Origin: Polycladomyces subterraneus
GTDB lineage: Bacteria > Bacillota > Bacilli > Thermoactinomycetales > JIR-001
Length of the DNA stretch: 64,000 bases
Direction: 5' to 3'
NCBI RefSeq assembly: GCF_030433435.1
Contig: NZ_JANRHH010000047.1
Coordinates: 177,782-241,781, forward strand
The notes under the pieces were generated by a model. It was not told the origin of the DNA. It was given only the letters and a program-made list of their open reading frames with translations, and ran no database searches. Positions 16,614-27,169 of this stretch are shown one piece after another. A program made the translations under genes and the position numbers. How positions within the stretch are numbered: the first letter of the stretch is position 1; every line of letters begins with the position of its first letter.

Positions 16614-18248
16614 ATGAGAACGCAAGGCATCCAGTTTAAGCCGGCCCACCCAATGGTGGCAGATTATATGAAAAGTTCTCCTTCCGTTCGCCCTTTCTAT
16701 GGGTATGACCCGTACGCGGAATCATCATTTCGCGTGAGGGCAGAACGGATATTGAGCCGTTCGCGGTCGGTCTCACGGCAAGCGTTGGTCGATGTCCTGC
16801 GGTCTTATCTTAGGGATGAGGAGATCCATCCGGCTGTGGAACAAAACTGGAAACGGTTGACCGATCCTGACAGCTTGGTGGTGATCGGTGGCCAGCAGGC
16901 CGGCCTGTTGACGGGACCGTTGTATACGATTTACAAGGCGGTCACGTTGATTCAACTGGCCCGACGTGAGGAAGCGCGTCTGGGACGACCAGTGATCCCT
17001 GTTTTTTGGATAGCTGGAGAAGACCATGATGTGAATGAAGTGGATCATATTACCCTCCCTTCGGGGGATCAGCACCATCCCATCCACAAACACCGGTTGC
17101 ATGTTTCTGTCGAAGGGCGGCCGTCCGTCGGACAGATCGAAATCGAGGGTATCGTATTGCGGGAATGGTTGGACCAACTGTCCCACCTGCTGCCGGACAC
17201 CGAGCACAAACGGGAGGTGTTATCCCGTTTGCAGCGGCTGGGCGGTAACCGGGTCAACTGGAGCCGGTACTTTGCCCAGTTGATGCATGAACTGTTCGGG
17301 CAGTGGGGATTGTTGCTCGTCGATTCAGCTGACCCCGGGCTCCGGCGATTGGAAGTGCCTTTTTTTGAAGAGTTGATTCGGGACCGGGAGGGATTGGCCG
17401 TCACTACCTGGCGGCAGAAGGAGGCCGTTGAAGCAGCCGGGTATCCATCGCAAGTGGATGTCAATAGCAATCAAGCTCATTTGTTTTTGCACTTGAACGG
17501 AAACCGGGAGGCGCTCTATCTGGACAACGGGCAGTTTGTCACCAGGGATGGTGCCCATCGATGGACAGCAGAGGCGTTATTGGATATCGCCTGTACGCAT
17601 CCGGAGCGATTGAGCAACAACGTGATCACACGCCCGTTGATGCAGGAGTTTTTGTTCCCCACATTGGCCGTGGTGGTCGGACCAGGTGAAATCGCCTATT
17701 GGGGATTGCTCAAACCGCTGTTTGAGCGTTACGGGATGGAGATGCCGCCGTTGGTGCCCAGAAGGCACTATACATTGGTGGACCGGGCGTCGGCCAAATA
17801 TCTGTCCCGTTTCTCCCTGACGTGGGACGACGTCGTCGATCATCTGGAAGAGAAAAAGCGGGCATGGTTGCAGGCGCAACAAACAGTGGATGTAGAGTCG
17901 CTGTTTGCTCAGGCGCAATCCGCCATCGACCAGATCTACGAGCCATTGATCGCAGAAATTGCTTCAGTGGAAAAGGGTTTGGTTGCGCTGGGAGAGAAAA
18001 ACAGGGAAAAAGTGCACGAACAGATCCAGTACCTGAAGAAGAAAACAATCCAGGCGATTGAGCGGCGACATGCCGTTGACCTGCGTCAGTGGGATCATTT
18101 GGGGACAATGTTGCTCCCCGGGGGTAAATGGCAGGAACGGGTATATAACATCGTTTACTTCTGGAACCAATATGGTTTGGAATGGTTGGAGTGGTTGGTG
18201 GAACAACCCCTTCCTGAAGCAGATCGTCATTGGCTGGTATACTTGTGA
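16614..18248 (+). CDS. bshC: BshC, cysteine-adding enzyme of bacillithiol synthesis
   Basis: This 544-residue protein matches the length of the BshC (YllA) family. Visible family segments are DSLVVIGGQQAGLLTGPLYT, then FWIAGEDHDVNEVDH, then a C-terminal coiled-coil region around residues 420-490 (EKKRAWLQAQQTVD). It adds cysteine to glucosaminyl-malate, the last step to bacillithiol, the main low-molecular-weight thiol of many Bacillota. ATG 16614 follows AAAGGGG; upstream frame extension is non-homologous. Position upstream of mraZ agrees with B. subtilis yllA-yllB, though ahcY has come between. Confidence 0.93.
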   Translation: MRTQGIQFKPAHPMVADYMKSSPSVRPFYGYDPYAESSFRVRAERILSRSRSVSRQALVDVLRSYLRDEEIHPAVEQNWKRLTDPDSLVVIGGQQAGLLTGPLYTIYKAVTLIQLARREEARLGRPVIPVFWIAGEDHDVNEVDHITLPSGDQHHPIHKHRLHVSVEGRPSVGQIEIEGIVLREWLDQLSHLLPDTEHKREVLSRLQRLGGNRVNWSRYFAQLMHELFGQWGLLLVDSADPGLRRLEVPFFEELIRDREGLAVTTWRQKEAVEAAGYPSQVDVNSNQAHLFLHLNGNREALYLDNGQFVTRDGAHRWTAEALLDIACTHPERLSNNVITRPLMQEFLFPTLAVVVGPGEIAYWGLLKPLFERYGMEMPPLVPRRHYTLVDRASAKYLSRFSLTWDDVVDHLEEKKRAWLQAQQTVDVESLFAQAQSAIDQIYEPLIAEIASVEKGLVALGEKNREKVHEQIQYLKKKTIQAIERRHAVDLRQWDHLGTMLLPGGKWQERVYNIVYFWNQYGLEWLEWLVEQPLPEADRHWLVYL

Positions 18249-18292
18249 GAAGTAATGCAGATAAAGCACGCTGTTGACCGAACAGTTGTGAA

Positions 18293-18363
18293 AAGCAGCC
18301 GTCTCCCGGCTGAGCGATTCTGAATAGGGATACTGTGCAGACGCAGAAGACGGGCTATTCGCG
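18293..18363 (+). repeat. Diverged copy of the palindromic repeat family (copy 2)
   Basis: It has CAGCCGTCTCCCGGCTG at the left, GGGATAC in the middle and AGAAGACGGGCT at the right, in the same order as CCGTCTCCC, GGATAC, GGAGACGGCT in the copy at 7670. It lies between bshC and ahcY. The wider region 18308-18410 can also pair GCTGAG with CTCAGC and AAGACGG with CCGTCTT. Confidence 0.4.
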
Positions 18364-18503
18364 GCATCTTTGCTATCAGCCTCAGCTAAAGGGTTTTCAC
18401 CGTCTTGTTACCATACGGCGGACTGGAAGTCGGTCAATGGGGGGCGGGACGGCTGAATGACACATAGATATCCATAACGAAATGATGTAAGGAGGACTGT
18501 TTC

Positions 18504-19763
18504 ATGAACGTACGAGAAACGAGCATGGTGAAAGATTTGAGCTTGGCGCCCCAAGGTCGTCTCAAAATCGATTGGGCACGCGAACACATGCCGGTGTTGA
18601 ACCGGATTCGTGAAAAATTCATCGCTGAAAAGCCGCTGGCCGGTCAGAAAGTGGCGATCTCGCTTCATTTGGAAGCGAAGACGGCCAATCTCGCGGAGGT
18701 GATCCGGGACGCTGGTGCGGAAGTGACAATCACCGGCAGCAACCCGTTGTCGACACAGGACGACGTGTGTGCGGCATTGGTTGAATCGGGCATTCAAGTG
18801 TTTGCCAGATACAACCCGACACCGGAAGAGTACAAGGAGCATCTGATTCGCACTCTGGAAACCCGTCCGGATCTGATCATCGACGATGGTGGGGATCTGG
18901 TGGGTATCCTGCACGCCGAACGTCCAGACTTGATCGAGCAAATCAAAGGCGGATGCGAAGAGACGACGACCGGTATCCTGCGCCTGCGCGCATTGGAAAA
19001 AGCGGGTGAGTTGAAATTCCCGATGGTGGCGGTCAACGACGCTTACTCCAAATTCCTGTTCGACAACCGGTACGGTACCGGACAATCCGTGTGGGACGGT
19101 ATCATGCGCACGACCAACCTCGTCGTAGCCGGCAAAACGGTTGTCGTTGTGGGGTACGGCTGGTGCGGCCGAGGGGTGGCCATGCGTGCCAAAGGTTTGG
19201 GTGCACGTGTGATCGTCACCGAGGTGGACGCGATCAAAGCGACCGAAGCGCACATGGATGGTTTCACCGTGATGCCGATGATGGAAGCAGCCAAATATGG
19301 CGACATTTTCGTGACCGTAACCGGCAACCGCGCTGTGATCACCGGTGATCATTATCCGTTGATGAAAAGTGGAGCCATCTTGGCCAATGCGGGTCACTTC
19401 GATGTGGAGATCGACAAACTCGCGTTGGAAGAGCAAGCGGTCAGTAAGCGCGTTGTACGCAAGGACATTGAGGAATTTGTGATGCAAGACGGGCGGAAGA
19501 TCTACCTGCTCGGAGAAGGCCGGTTGGTCAACTTGGTTGCAGGCGACGGACATCCGGCGGAGATCATGGACATGACCTTTGCCCTGCAAGCCCTGTGCCT
19601 GCTTTACGTACATGACAACCATGAAAAAATCGGTCGTCACGTCATCGACGTTCCGTATCATCTGGACGAACAGGTGGCTCGTTACAAACTTGAGTCCTTG
19701 GGTGTGCAAATCGACGATCTGACCGAAGACCAAGAGGAGTACCTCGCTAGCTGGAAAGTGTAA
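18504..19763 (+). CDS. ahcY: Adenosylhomocysteinase (S-adenosyl-L-homocysteine hydrolase)
   Basis: This 419-residue NAD-dependent enzyme splits S-adenosylhomocysteine to adenosine and homocysteine, clearing the product of SAM methyltransferases. Family marks are [20 protein letters not shown], the Rossmann motif [13 protein letters not shown] and a C-terminal [14 protein letters not shown]. subtilis lacks AhcY and uses the MtnN/LuxS route, so this gene is an insertion relative to the bshC-mraZ neighbourhood there. The RBS is AAGGAGG before ATG 18504. A strong terminator follows. Confidence 0.94.
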   Translation: MNVRETSMVKDLSLAPQGRLKIDWAREHMPVLNRIREKFIAEKPLAGQKVAISLHLEAKTANLAEVIRDAGAEVTITGSNPLSTQDDVCAALVESGIQVFARYNPTPEEYKEHLIRTLETRPDLIIDDGGDLVGILHAERPDLIEQIKGGCEETTTGILRLRALEKAGELKFPMVAVNDAYSKFLFDNRYGTGQSVWDGIMRTTNLVVAGKTVVVVGYGWCGRGVAMRAKGLGARVIVTEVDAIKATEAHMDGFTVMPMMEAAKYGDIFVTVTGNRAVITGDHYPLMKSGAILANAGHFDVEIDKLALEEQAVSKRVVRKDIEEFVMQDGRKIYLLGEGRLVNLVAGDGHPAEIMDMTFALQALCLLYVHDNHEKIGRHVIDVPYHLDEQVARYKLESLGVQIDDLTEDQEEYLASWKV

Positions 19764-19790
19764 GGGTTGACAAAAAATTGAATTCCTATC

Positions 19791-19822
19791 AAAAAATCCT
19801 GCGCCTATGCGCAGGATTTTTT
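19791..19822 (+). terminator. Terminator after ahcY
   Basis: AAAATCCTGCGC and GCGCAGGATTTT around CTAT, ending in TTTTTT; it is near-perfectly symmetrical and could work on both strands. Confidence 0.9.
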
Positions 19823-19832
19823 AGTATGCCCG

Positions 19833-19841
19833 TGGTATAAT
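19833..19841 (+). promoter_or_regulatory. Extended -10 promoter for the mraZ/dcw cluster
   Basis: TG-G-TATAAT (19833-19841) lies just after the ahcY terminator and 64 bases before mraZ. Confidence 0.6.
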
Positions 19842-19855
19842 TTACAATGTGGTGG

Positions 19856-19893
19856 AAAGTGGGGGGAAGTGGAGGGAAGGGGGTAGCGAGGGG
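19856..19893 (+). promoter_or_regulatory. Candidate MraZ operator repeats
   Basis: G-rich near-direct repeats (GTGGAAA, GTGGGGG, GTGGAGG, and GTAGCGAGG) spaced about ten bases lie between the promoter and mraZ. Known MraZ boxes are GTGG-type direct repeats at about ten-base spacing. Confidence 0.5.
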
Positions 19894-19904
19894 AGGGCAG
19901 TTCC

Positions 19905-20342
19905 ATGTTCATGGGTGAATACCGGCATGCCATCGACGAAAAAGGTCGTTTGATCATCCCGTCGAAATTTCGCGAAGAGTTGGGCGCGCCGTTTGTGATC
20001 ACCCGTGGCTTGGACAACTGTCTGTTTGCATACCCTCGAACGGAGTGGAAACAACTAGAGGAGAAACTGAAGTCGCTGCCGTTTACCCGTGCGGATGCGC
20101 GCGCGTTTACCCGCTTTTTCTTCTCCGGCGCGATTGAAGCCGAGTTGGACAAGCAGGGGCGGGTAACCCTTCCTGCCAATCTTCGTCAGTATGCCAAACT
20201 GGAAAAAGAGTGTGTCGTCATCGGCGTTTCCAACCGAGTGGAAATCTGGAGTGGAGAATCGTGGGAAGCTTACTACGCGGCCTCTGAGGATTCGTTCAAC
20301 GAAATCGCGGAAAAGCTCGTAGATTTCAATCTGGAATTGTAG
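19905..20342 (+). CDS. mraZ: MraZ, transcriptional regulator of the dcw cluster
   Basis: This 145-residue protein has two tandem SpoVT/AbrB-like half domains, each with the family box: [17 protein letters not shown] and [17 protein letters not shown]. MraZ binds repeats in its own promoter region. In the 19855-19900 leader here the G-rich stretch GTGGAAAGTGGGGGGAAGTGG, read as GTGGAAAG, GTGGGGGG and AGTGGAGGG units, resembles the direct-repeat operators of the family. First gene of the division and cell-wall cluster. ATG 19905 gives the canonical MFMGEY start. Confidence 0.95.
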   Translation: MFMGEYRHAIDEKGRLIIPSKFREELGAPFVITRGLDNCLFAYPRTEWKQLEEKLKSLPFTRADARAFTRFFFSGAIEAELDKQGRVTLPANLRQYAKLEKECVVIGVSNRVEIWSGESWEAYYAASEDSFNEIAEKLVDFNLEL

Positions 20343-20355
20343 GAGAAAAGGATGA

Positions 20356-21294
<939 letters not shown>

Positions 21295-21305
21295 GAGGGT
21301 CAGAG

Positions 21306-21719
21306 ATGAAAGAATACCGGGGAAACGTCGCGATGGCTGTTGTGGAGGAGCGCCGGCGGGGCACCCGGCAATCCAAACAGCCCCGAACGGAGCGGGCGCA
21401 CGGATTGACCACCGGCGAGAAGCTCCTCTATTTGTTGAGTGTGGTAGTTTGCGTCGCACTTGCCTCTGTTATCCTCTCCAAATACGCCGAACTGACGGCG
21501 CTCAATCTCTCCTCCCAACAAATGGACCGCCAGATCCGGGAGTTGCAGGAGACAAACCAACAGCTGGAAATCCAACAGAAACAGTTGTCCAGCGACGAGC
21601 GCATTCGTGAATATGCGGAACAGAAAGGGATGAAGCGGGTGAAGTCTTACAAGATGTTGCCCGTTCCCGGTCAATCTTCCGCCGCCCAGCAACAGAAACC
21701 AGCCAACCATGAGGGGTGA
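21306..21719 (+). CDS. ftsL: Cell division protein FtsL
   Basis: This 137-residue bitopic membrane protein has a basic cytoplasmic N-terminus rich in Arg/Lys (residues 1-38), a transmembrane helix at about 40-58 (LLYLLSVVVCVALASVILS), then a coiled coil (QQMDRQIRELQETNQQLEIQ). FtsL joins DivIC and DivIB to regulate septal wall synthesis. The start at ATG 21306 follows AGGAGGG; the frame is open further upstream inside rsmH but has no RBS. The stop overlaps the pbpB start (GTGA). Confidence 0.92.
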   Translation: MKEYRGNVAMAVVEERRRGTRQSKQPRTERAHGLTTGEKLLYLLSVVVCVALASVILSKYAELTALNLSSQQMDRQIRELQETNQQLEIQQKQLSSDERIREYAEQKGMKRVKSYKMLPVPGQSSAAQQQKPANHEG

Positions 21720-23479
21720 ATACGAAGAAACAGATGGAAAAAAGCAAAAGCAGCCAGTTGCGTTCACTGGTGATCGGGGTATTCTTTATCCTTTTGTTCA
21801 TGGTGATAATCGGTAGACTGTTCTGGATTCAGACCGTGGACGCATCCGATCTTCGCAGAAAGGCGGAAGCCAACTGGCGAATCAACAAGGTGCTTGAACC
21901 TCGCCGCGGAACCATCATGGACCGCAACGGCAACGTACTGGTTCAATCCATGCCCGCCTATGTCATTGCCGCAGATGTGAGCTTGGTAAAAGATCCTCGC
22001 GCCTATGCCAAGAAATTATCTCCACTGTTGGGTATTCCCGAGGACAAACTAGTGGCCAAACTGTCTAAGAAAAAAGGTCAGGTCGAATTGCGGGACGGCA
22101 ATAACTACAAAGTTTCCCCGCAAACACGCGATCGGATCATGAAGTTGGATCTGGATGGGATCTATTCGTATCCTGCAACGATGCGCGTCTATTTGGAAGG
22201 TCCATTGGCGGCGCACGTACTGGGGTTCATTAATATGGACAATCAAGCGACTGGCGGCGTTGAACAGCGTTATGACTCATTACTTCGCGGCCAGCCTGGT
22301 TCCTGGTCGTTTCAAAAAGACGCCAACGGTTGGAAGCTCTCAGGTGGAGTTGAAACATTTCAACCGCCACGGGACGGGAAAAATTTGATGCTCACTATAG
22401 ACAATCGCTTGCAATATGAAGTGGAGCGAATTTTGGAACAAGCGATGCGACGATATCAAGCCAAAGCGGCGACCGCGATCGTGGCGAATCCTGACACCGG
22501 CGAGATTTTGGCGATGGCCAATCGTCCCACATTTGATCCGAGTCGTTATGCCAAAACATGGAAACCAGGGATCAACACGACCAATTTAGCCGTCAGCAGT
22601 CAATTCGAACCCGGTTCCACGTTTAAAATTGTGACGCTGGCGGCCGCAATCGAAGAAGGGGTGTTTCATCCGGACGAAACGTATCCCTCCGGCTCGATTC
22701 AAGTGAAAGACCGGGTGATACACGATTGGAACGAGACGGGATGGGGGGTAATTCCGTTCCGGCAAGGGGTATATCTGTCGAGCAACGTGGCCTTTGTCAT
22801 GTTGGGGCAAGCATTGGGAGCAGACCGGTTGGAAAAGTATATCGACCGGTTCGGATTCGGCCGCATCACCGCTAAGGCCGGCCGGAAAACGGGGATCGAC
22901 CTTCCGGCGGAAGCGCGCGGCGTTTTCTACGGCCGGCCGTTGTATCCGTCGGAATTGGCCACTACCGCTTTCGGACAGGGAATCGCAGTGACGCCAATCC
23001 AACAGGTGGCGGCGGTATCGGCGATTGCCAACGGCGGAAAATGGGTCCAACCACATGTGGTCAGGGCGATCCAGGATCCCGAACGACACGGAAGGATGCA
23101 AATGATTCGACCGCGGACCCGAAATGTCATCTCCGACAATACTGCCGCAGAAGTAAGGCAACTGCTGCGCGGAGTGGTGTTGTACGGCACCGGCAAAGAA
23201 GCGGATCTGCCCGGCTACGACATTGCCGGGAAAACAGGAACGGCGCAAAAAACATCTCCCCATGGCGGTTACATTCCGGGAGAATACATCGTTTCCTTCA
23301 TCGGATTTGCACCTGCTGATCATCCCAAAGTAGTGGTTTACGTGGCGATTGATGCGCCAACTGTTTCAGGTGGTGCCACGGGCGGCACCGTCGCGGCACC
23401 GATCGCCAAGGAATTGTTCCAAAAGGCGTTTCAAGTCCTGCACATCCCGCCCCGTACGAGTACTGAAACCGCTCCTTGA
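21716..23479 (+). CDS. pbpB: Class B penicillin-binding protein (septal transpeptidase, PBP2B/FtsI) without PASTA domains
   Basis: This 587-residue protein has an N-terminal transmembrane helix (residues about 14-32), a dimerisation/pedestal domain starting VLEPRRGTIMDRNG, and a transpeptidase domain with Ser301-Thr-Phe-Lys304, Ser355-Ser-Asn357 and Lys506-Thr-Gly508. It is the divisome cross-linking enzyme. B. subtilis PBP2B is longer and ends in PASTA repeats. This one stops soon after the catalytic domain (HIPPRTSTETAP), so the extension is missing. GTG 21716 overlaps the ftsL stop. A terminator hairpin begins within its last codons. Confidence 0.92.
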   Translation: MNTKKQMEKSKSSQLRSLVIGVFFILLFMVIIGRLFWIQTVDASDLRRKAEANWRINKVLEPRRGTIMDRNGNVLVQSMPAYVIAADVSLVKDPRAYAKKLSPLLGIPEDKLVAKLSKKKGQVELRDGNNYKVSPQTRDRIMKLDLDGIYSYPATMRVYLEGPLAAHVLGFINMDNQATGGVEQRYDSLLRGQPGSWSFQKDANGWKLSGGVETFQPPRDGKNLMLTIDNRLQYEVERILEQAMRRYQAKAATAIVANPDTGEILAMANRPTFDPSRYAKTWKPGINTTNLAVSSQFEPGSTFKIVTLAAAIEEGVFHPDETYPSGSIQVKDRVIHDWNETGWGVIPFRQGVYLSSNVAFVMLGQALGADRLEKYIDRFGFGRITAKAGRKTGIDLPAEARGVFYGRPLYPSELATTAFGQGIAVTPIQQVAAVSAIANGGKWVQPHVVRAIQDPERHGRMQMIRPRTRNVISDNTAAEVRQLLRGVVLYGTGKEADLPGYDIAGKTGTAQKTSPHGGYIPGEYIVSFIGFAPADHPKVVVYVAIDAPTVSGGATGGTVAAPIAKELFQKAFQVLHIPPRTSTETAP

Positions 23480-23502
23480 AGCATCGGTGGGAGCGGTTTT
23501 TC
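23468..23502 (+). terminator. Hairpin terminator/attenuator between pbpB and spoVD
   Basis: ACCGCTCC and GGGAGCGGT flank a 13-base loop, followed by TTTTT. It starts inside the pbpB 3' end and would partly uncouple spoVD from vegetative division genes. Confidence 0.75.
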
Positions 23503-23636
23503 CATTGGGCGTCATCTCCTTCAAAAGAAGCAGGACATGATGTTGAAGGAGTTTTTTGACGTGGCTTCTTGTCATGTTCTTCCCATTCCGGGAATAGGTT
23601 GTCTCATAGGATATCCTGTTCGGGGAGGGGAGCGGA

Positions 23637-25565
23637 TTGCGCATCTCCAGCGCGATGGTTCGCCGTCGATTGTTCGCGGCATTGATTGTGGTAATCGTTT
23701 TGTTTGCGGGATTGTTGGGTCGCTTGGCCTACGTACAACTCGTCAAGGGAGATTGGTTGACGGAGCGAGCGGAACAGTTGTGGAACCGTAATATTCCGTT
23801 TGAGGCGAAGCGGGGGCGAATTTTGGATCGTCAGGGGAAAGTGTTGGCATACAACATCAGCACGCCTTCAGTCATGGCGATTCCGGCTCAGGTGAAGGAT
23901 CCTGCGGAAACCGCCCGCTTGTTGGCGCGGATTCTGAAAGCTCCCGAGGAGAGTATCTATCGGCAAATCACCAAACGTTCGCTCACCGTTTGGATAAAAG
24001 AAGGGCGCAAAATCTCAGAAAACGAGGCCAGAGACATTCAGGCGTTGCGTCTGCCAGGGATTGCCGTGACGGAAGACAGCAAACGCTATTATCCCCATGG
24101 TGCTATGGCCGCCCATGTACTGGGGTTTGCCGGTATCGACAATCAGGGCCTGGCCGGTTTGGAATTGGAATACGACAAACGTCTTCGCGGGGTGAGAGGG
24201 TACGTTTCCTTCAAGGCCAATGCACGGCATGAAAAACTGCCGGGCGGCGTTGAATCGTTCACCCCACCCAAAGACGGAATGGATCTGGTCACAACGATCG
24301 ATTTATATATTCAGAGCGTGTTGGAGCGGGAAATGGACCAGGCGATGGTACAATATCAACCGGAAAACGTGCTGGCCATTGCGATGGACCCGCGTACGGG
24401 AGAAGTGTTGGGCATGGCCAGCAGGCCCACATTTAATCCCGATCATTACCGGGATGCCGATCCAATGGTTTACAACCGCAACTTACCGATCTGGAAAACC
24501 TTTGAACCTGGGTCCACCTTCAAAATCATCACGCTGGCAGCGGCGTTGGAAGAGAAAAAGATCAGCTTGACGGAAGGGTTCACCGATCCCGGTTTTATCA
24601 ATGTGAGCGGTGCCCGGCTGCGTTGCTGGAAGCATGGCGGGCACGGGCACCAAACCTTTTTGGAAGTGGTGGAAAACTCCTGCAACCCTGGGTTTGTCAA
24701 TATGAGTCAACGGCTGGGGGAAGAGAAACTCTTTTCCTACATCCGTAAATTCGGATTCGGTCGGAAAACGGGCATTGACCTGAACGGGGAAGCCAAAGGG
24801 ATCCTCTTCTCCCCCGAACGAGCAGGACCGGTGGAAGTGGCGACCACCGCATTTGGCCAAGGCGTGTCAGTGACGCCGATTCAGCAGGTGGCGGCTGTTT
24901 CGGCGGCGATTAACGGCGGTTATCGGGTAGTACCCCATTTGGCCAAGGCATGGTTGGACCCGGAAACGGGCCATGTGGTGGAAAAGGAGGATCCTGGGAA
25001 GAAAGAACGGATTATCTCCGAAGAAACCTCGCGCAAGGTGAGAGAGGCACTGGAATATGTCGTTGCCAAGGGAACGGGGAGAAAAGCGTTCGTCGACGGC
25101 TACCGTGTCGGCGGAAAGACGGGAACAGCGCAAAAGGTGGGACCGGACGGACGATATCTGCAAAACAATCACATCGTATCGTTCATCGGGTTTGCCCCTG
25201 CCGACGATCCAAGGTTGGTCGTCTATGTGGCGGTGGACAATCCGAAAGGGATCCAGTTCGGCGGGGTGGTCGCTGCTCCGATCGTGGGGCGCATATTGGA
25301 TGATAGTTTGAGATATTTGGGTGTTCCTAAACGGAAAAACCAAGTTCCTCCTGAAAATACACCTACTTCAGTTCCCTATGTGGAGATTCCCGATTTGATC
25401 GGGGAAAACGTGAGCCAGATCCGCAACAGCTTGTATTCCTTCCCCCTTCTGGCGACGGGGCGCGGATCTTATGTGGTGGACCAACTTCCGCAACCGGGAC
25501 AACGGGTAAAAAAGGGAACACCGATTCGAATCTACTTGGGTGACAAATCGGGAAAAGGGGATTAA
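23637..25565 (+). CDS. spoVD: SpoVD, sporulation-specific class B penicillin-binding protein
   Basis: This 642-residue protein has an N-terminal transmembrane helix, a dimerisation domain (FEAKRGRILDRQG), a transpeptidase domain with Ser293-Thr-Phe-Lys, SCN and Lys494-Thr-Gly, and a C-terminal PASTA domain (about residues 580-640, IPDLIGENVSQIRNSL). SpoVD makes spore cortex peptidoglycan with the SEDS protein SpoVE, encoded at 31006. Its second position after pbpB and its PASTA domain match B. subtilis. TTG 23637 is preceded by GGGGAGGGGAG. Confidence 0.92.
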   Translation: MRISSAMVRRRLFAALIVVIVLFAGLLGRLAYVQLVKGDWLTERAEQLWNRNIPFEAKRGRILDRQGKVLAYNISTPSVMAIPAQVKDPAETARLLARILKAPEESIYRQITKRSLTVWIKEGRKISENEARDIQALRLPGIAVTEDSKRYYPHGAMAAHVLGFAGIDNQGLAGLELEYDKRLRGVRGYVSFKANARHEKLPGGVESFTPPKDGMDLVTTIDLYIQSVLEREMDQAMVQYQPENVLAIAMDPRTGEVLGMASRPTFNPDHYRDADPMVYNRNLPIWKTFEPGSTFKIITLAAALEEKKISLTEGFTDPGFINVSGARLRCWKHGGHGHQTFLEVVENSCNPGFVNMSQRLGEEKLFSYIRKFGFGRKTGIDLNGEAKGILFSPERAGPVEVATTAFGQGVSVTPIQQVAAVSAAINGGYRVVPHLAKAWLDPETGHVVEKEDPGKKERIISEETSRKVREALEYVVAKGTGRKAFVDGYRVGGKTGTAQKVGPDGRYLQNNHIVSFIGFAPADDPRLVVYVAVDNPKGIQFGGVVAAPIVGRILDDSLRYLGVPKRKNQVPPENTPTSVPYVEIPDLIGENVSQIRNSLYSFPLLATGRGSYVVDQLPQPGQRVKKGTPIRIYLGDKSGKGD

Positions 25566-25588
25566 AATAGGGATGTGCAAAAATCATC

Positions 25589-25626
25589 ATGCCAGGAACC
25601 TACCTGGCATTTCTCGTGTCTTTTTC
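25589..25626 (+). terminator. Hairpin terminator between spoVD and murE
   Basis: ATGCCAGG and CCTGGCAT around AACCTA, with an interrupted T-rich tail (TTCTCGTGTCTTTTTC). Termination may be partial. Confidence 0.55.
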
Positions 25627-25679
25627 TTTTTTCAGGGTCGTTTCATTTCAACTGGAAAAATCGGAGGAGGAGCGGCTTG

Positions 25680-27152
25680 ATGAAATTAAATGAGTTGCTC
25701 CGGCCGCTCGTCATCGCGAAAGTGGTCGGAAATGCCGACATCGAGATTACTGGGATCGAGACGGACTCCCGCAGGGTACGCCCCGGCCACCTGTTTGTGG
25801 CCTTGCGCGGGTTTACCGTGGATGGTCACCGCTTTGTTCGCCAAGCGGTCGAACAGGGTGCCGTCGCTGTGCTGGTGGAAGAAGACGTCGACGTACCCGT
25901 TACGAGCGTACACGTACCGGATACCCGGCGGGCGATGGCTGTGCTGGCGGCCACGTTTTATCGCCATCCGACCCGAGAATTGAAATTGATCGGGGTGACT
26001 GGTACCAACGGAAAAACAACCACCGTGCATCTGATTCAGCGTATTTTGAACGATTCCGGCACTCCGGCCGGCATGATCGGCACCATCCACATGCAGATCG
26101 GCGATCGCACCTACCCGGTTCAAAACACAACGCCGGATGTCGTTGAACTGCAAAAAGGATTCCGCATGATGCGGGACGCTGGATGTGCTTACGCGGTGAT
26201 CGAGGCATCGTCACATGCTTTGGATTTGGGGAGAACCCGGGGATGCGAGTTTCATTCCGCCGTGTTCACCAACCTGACGCAGGATCATCTGGACTATCAC
26301 AAAACGATGGAAGAGTACCGGGCGGCTAAAGGCTTGCTGTTCAGCCAGCTGGGCAATCGTTACGAAGACGATCCGGCCGACAACCGGTACGCGATTTTGA
26401 ATGCGGATGACGAGGCTTCCGCTTATTTTGCCCGCATTACCCCGGCACAGGTGATTACATACGGCATCGAACAGGCCGCCGATGTGCGGGCCGAACAGAT
26501 CCGCCAGGGTGCGGACGGTACGCGGTTCGTGTTGCGCACGTTCCGCGGCGATGTCGATCTCCACTTGCAATTGGTAGGCAAATTCAACGTCTACAACGCG
26601 CTTGCTGCTACGGCAACCGCATTGGCCGAGGGGATTCCACTCGAACACATCAAGCGGAGCCTGGAATCGGTTTCCGGTGTCAACGGCCGGTTTGAAAAAG
26701 TGGATGAAGGTCAACCGTTCACCGTGCTGGTGGATTACGCACACACACCGGACAGTTTGGAAAATGTGCTGAAAACGATTCGCGAATTTGCCGAAGGCAC
26801 CATACTATGCGTGGTGGGGTGCGGTGGAGATCGTGACCGGACCAAGCGTCCCATCATGGCGAAGATCGCTGCAACTTACGCGGATGTCGCCCTGTTTACG
26901 TCGGACAACCCCCGCACCGAAGATCCGGAGGCGATCCTCGCGGATATGGTGGAGGGCGTGAAAGAAGTGCCGAAAGACCGGTACGATGTGATCGTCGACC
27001 GTCGGGAGGCCATTTTCAAAGCGATCCGTCGGGCGCGTCCGGGTGATGTGGTATTGATTGCAGGGAAAGGGCACGAAACGTATCAGGAGATCAACGGCGT
27101 GCGCCATGATTTTGATGATCGGGAAGTGGCCAGAGAAGCGCTGCGTTCGTGA
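25680..27152 (+). CDS. murE: UDP-MurNAc-L-Ala-D-Glu:meso-diaminopimelate ligase
   Basis: This 490-residue Mur ligase has the ATP loop GVTGTNGKTTT, the central HSAVFTNLTQDHLDYH, and the C-terminal DNPRTEDPE, the motif that marks meso-DAP specificity (lysine-adding enzymes differ here). It adds the third residue of the peptidoglycan stem, so the wall should be of the meso-DAP type. ATG 25680 has GGAGGAGCGG upstream; an in-frame extension to 25575 crosses the spoVD terminator and is rejected. Eighteen bases separate it from murF. Confidence 0.94.
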   Translation: MKLNELLRPLVIAKVVGNADIEITGIETDSRRVRPGHLFVALRGFTVDGHRFVRQAVEQGAVAVLVEEDVDVPVTSVHVPDTRRAMAVLAATFYRHPTRELKLIGVTGTNGKTTTVHLIQRILNDSGTPAGMIGTIHMQIGDRTYPVQNTTPDVVELQKGFRMMRDAGCAYAVIEASSHALDLGRTRGCEFHSAVFTNLTQDHLDYHKTMEEYRAAKGLLFSQLGNRYEDDPADNRYAILNADDEASAYFARITPAQVITYGIEQAADVRAEQIRQGADGTRFVLRTFRGDVDLHLQLVGKFNVYNALAATATALAEGIPLEHIKRSLESVSGVNGRFEKVDEGQPFTVLVDYAHTPDSLENVLKTIREFAEGTILCVVGCGGDRDRTKRPIMAKIAATYADVALFTSDNPRTEDPEAILADMVEGVKEVPKDRYDVIVDRREAIFKAIRRARPGDVVLIAGKGHETYQEINGVRHDFDDREVAREALRS

Positions 27153-27169
27153 GAGCGGGAGGAACGAGT

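Noticed and set aside
18249..18503. SAM or SAH riboswitch before ahcY
   Set aside because: The conserved SAM-I core and the SAH riboswitch consensus are not present; only unassigned pairing is seen.
25575..25679. 35-residue N-terminal extension of MurE
   Set aside because: It crosses the terminator hairpin after spoVD. ATG 25680 has an RBS and begins the conserved sequence.
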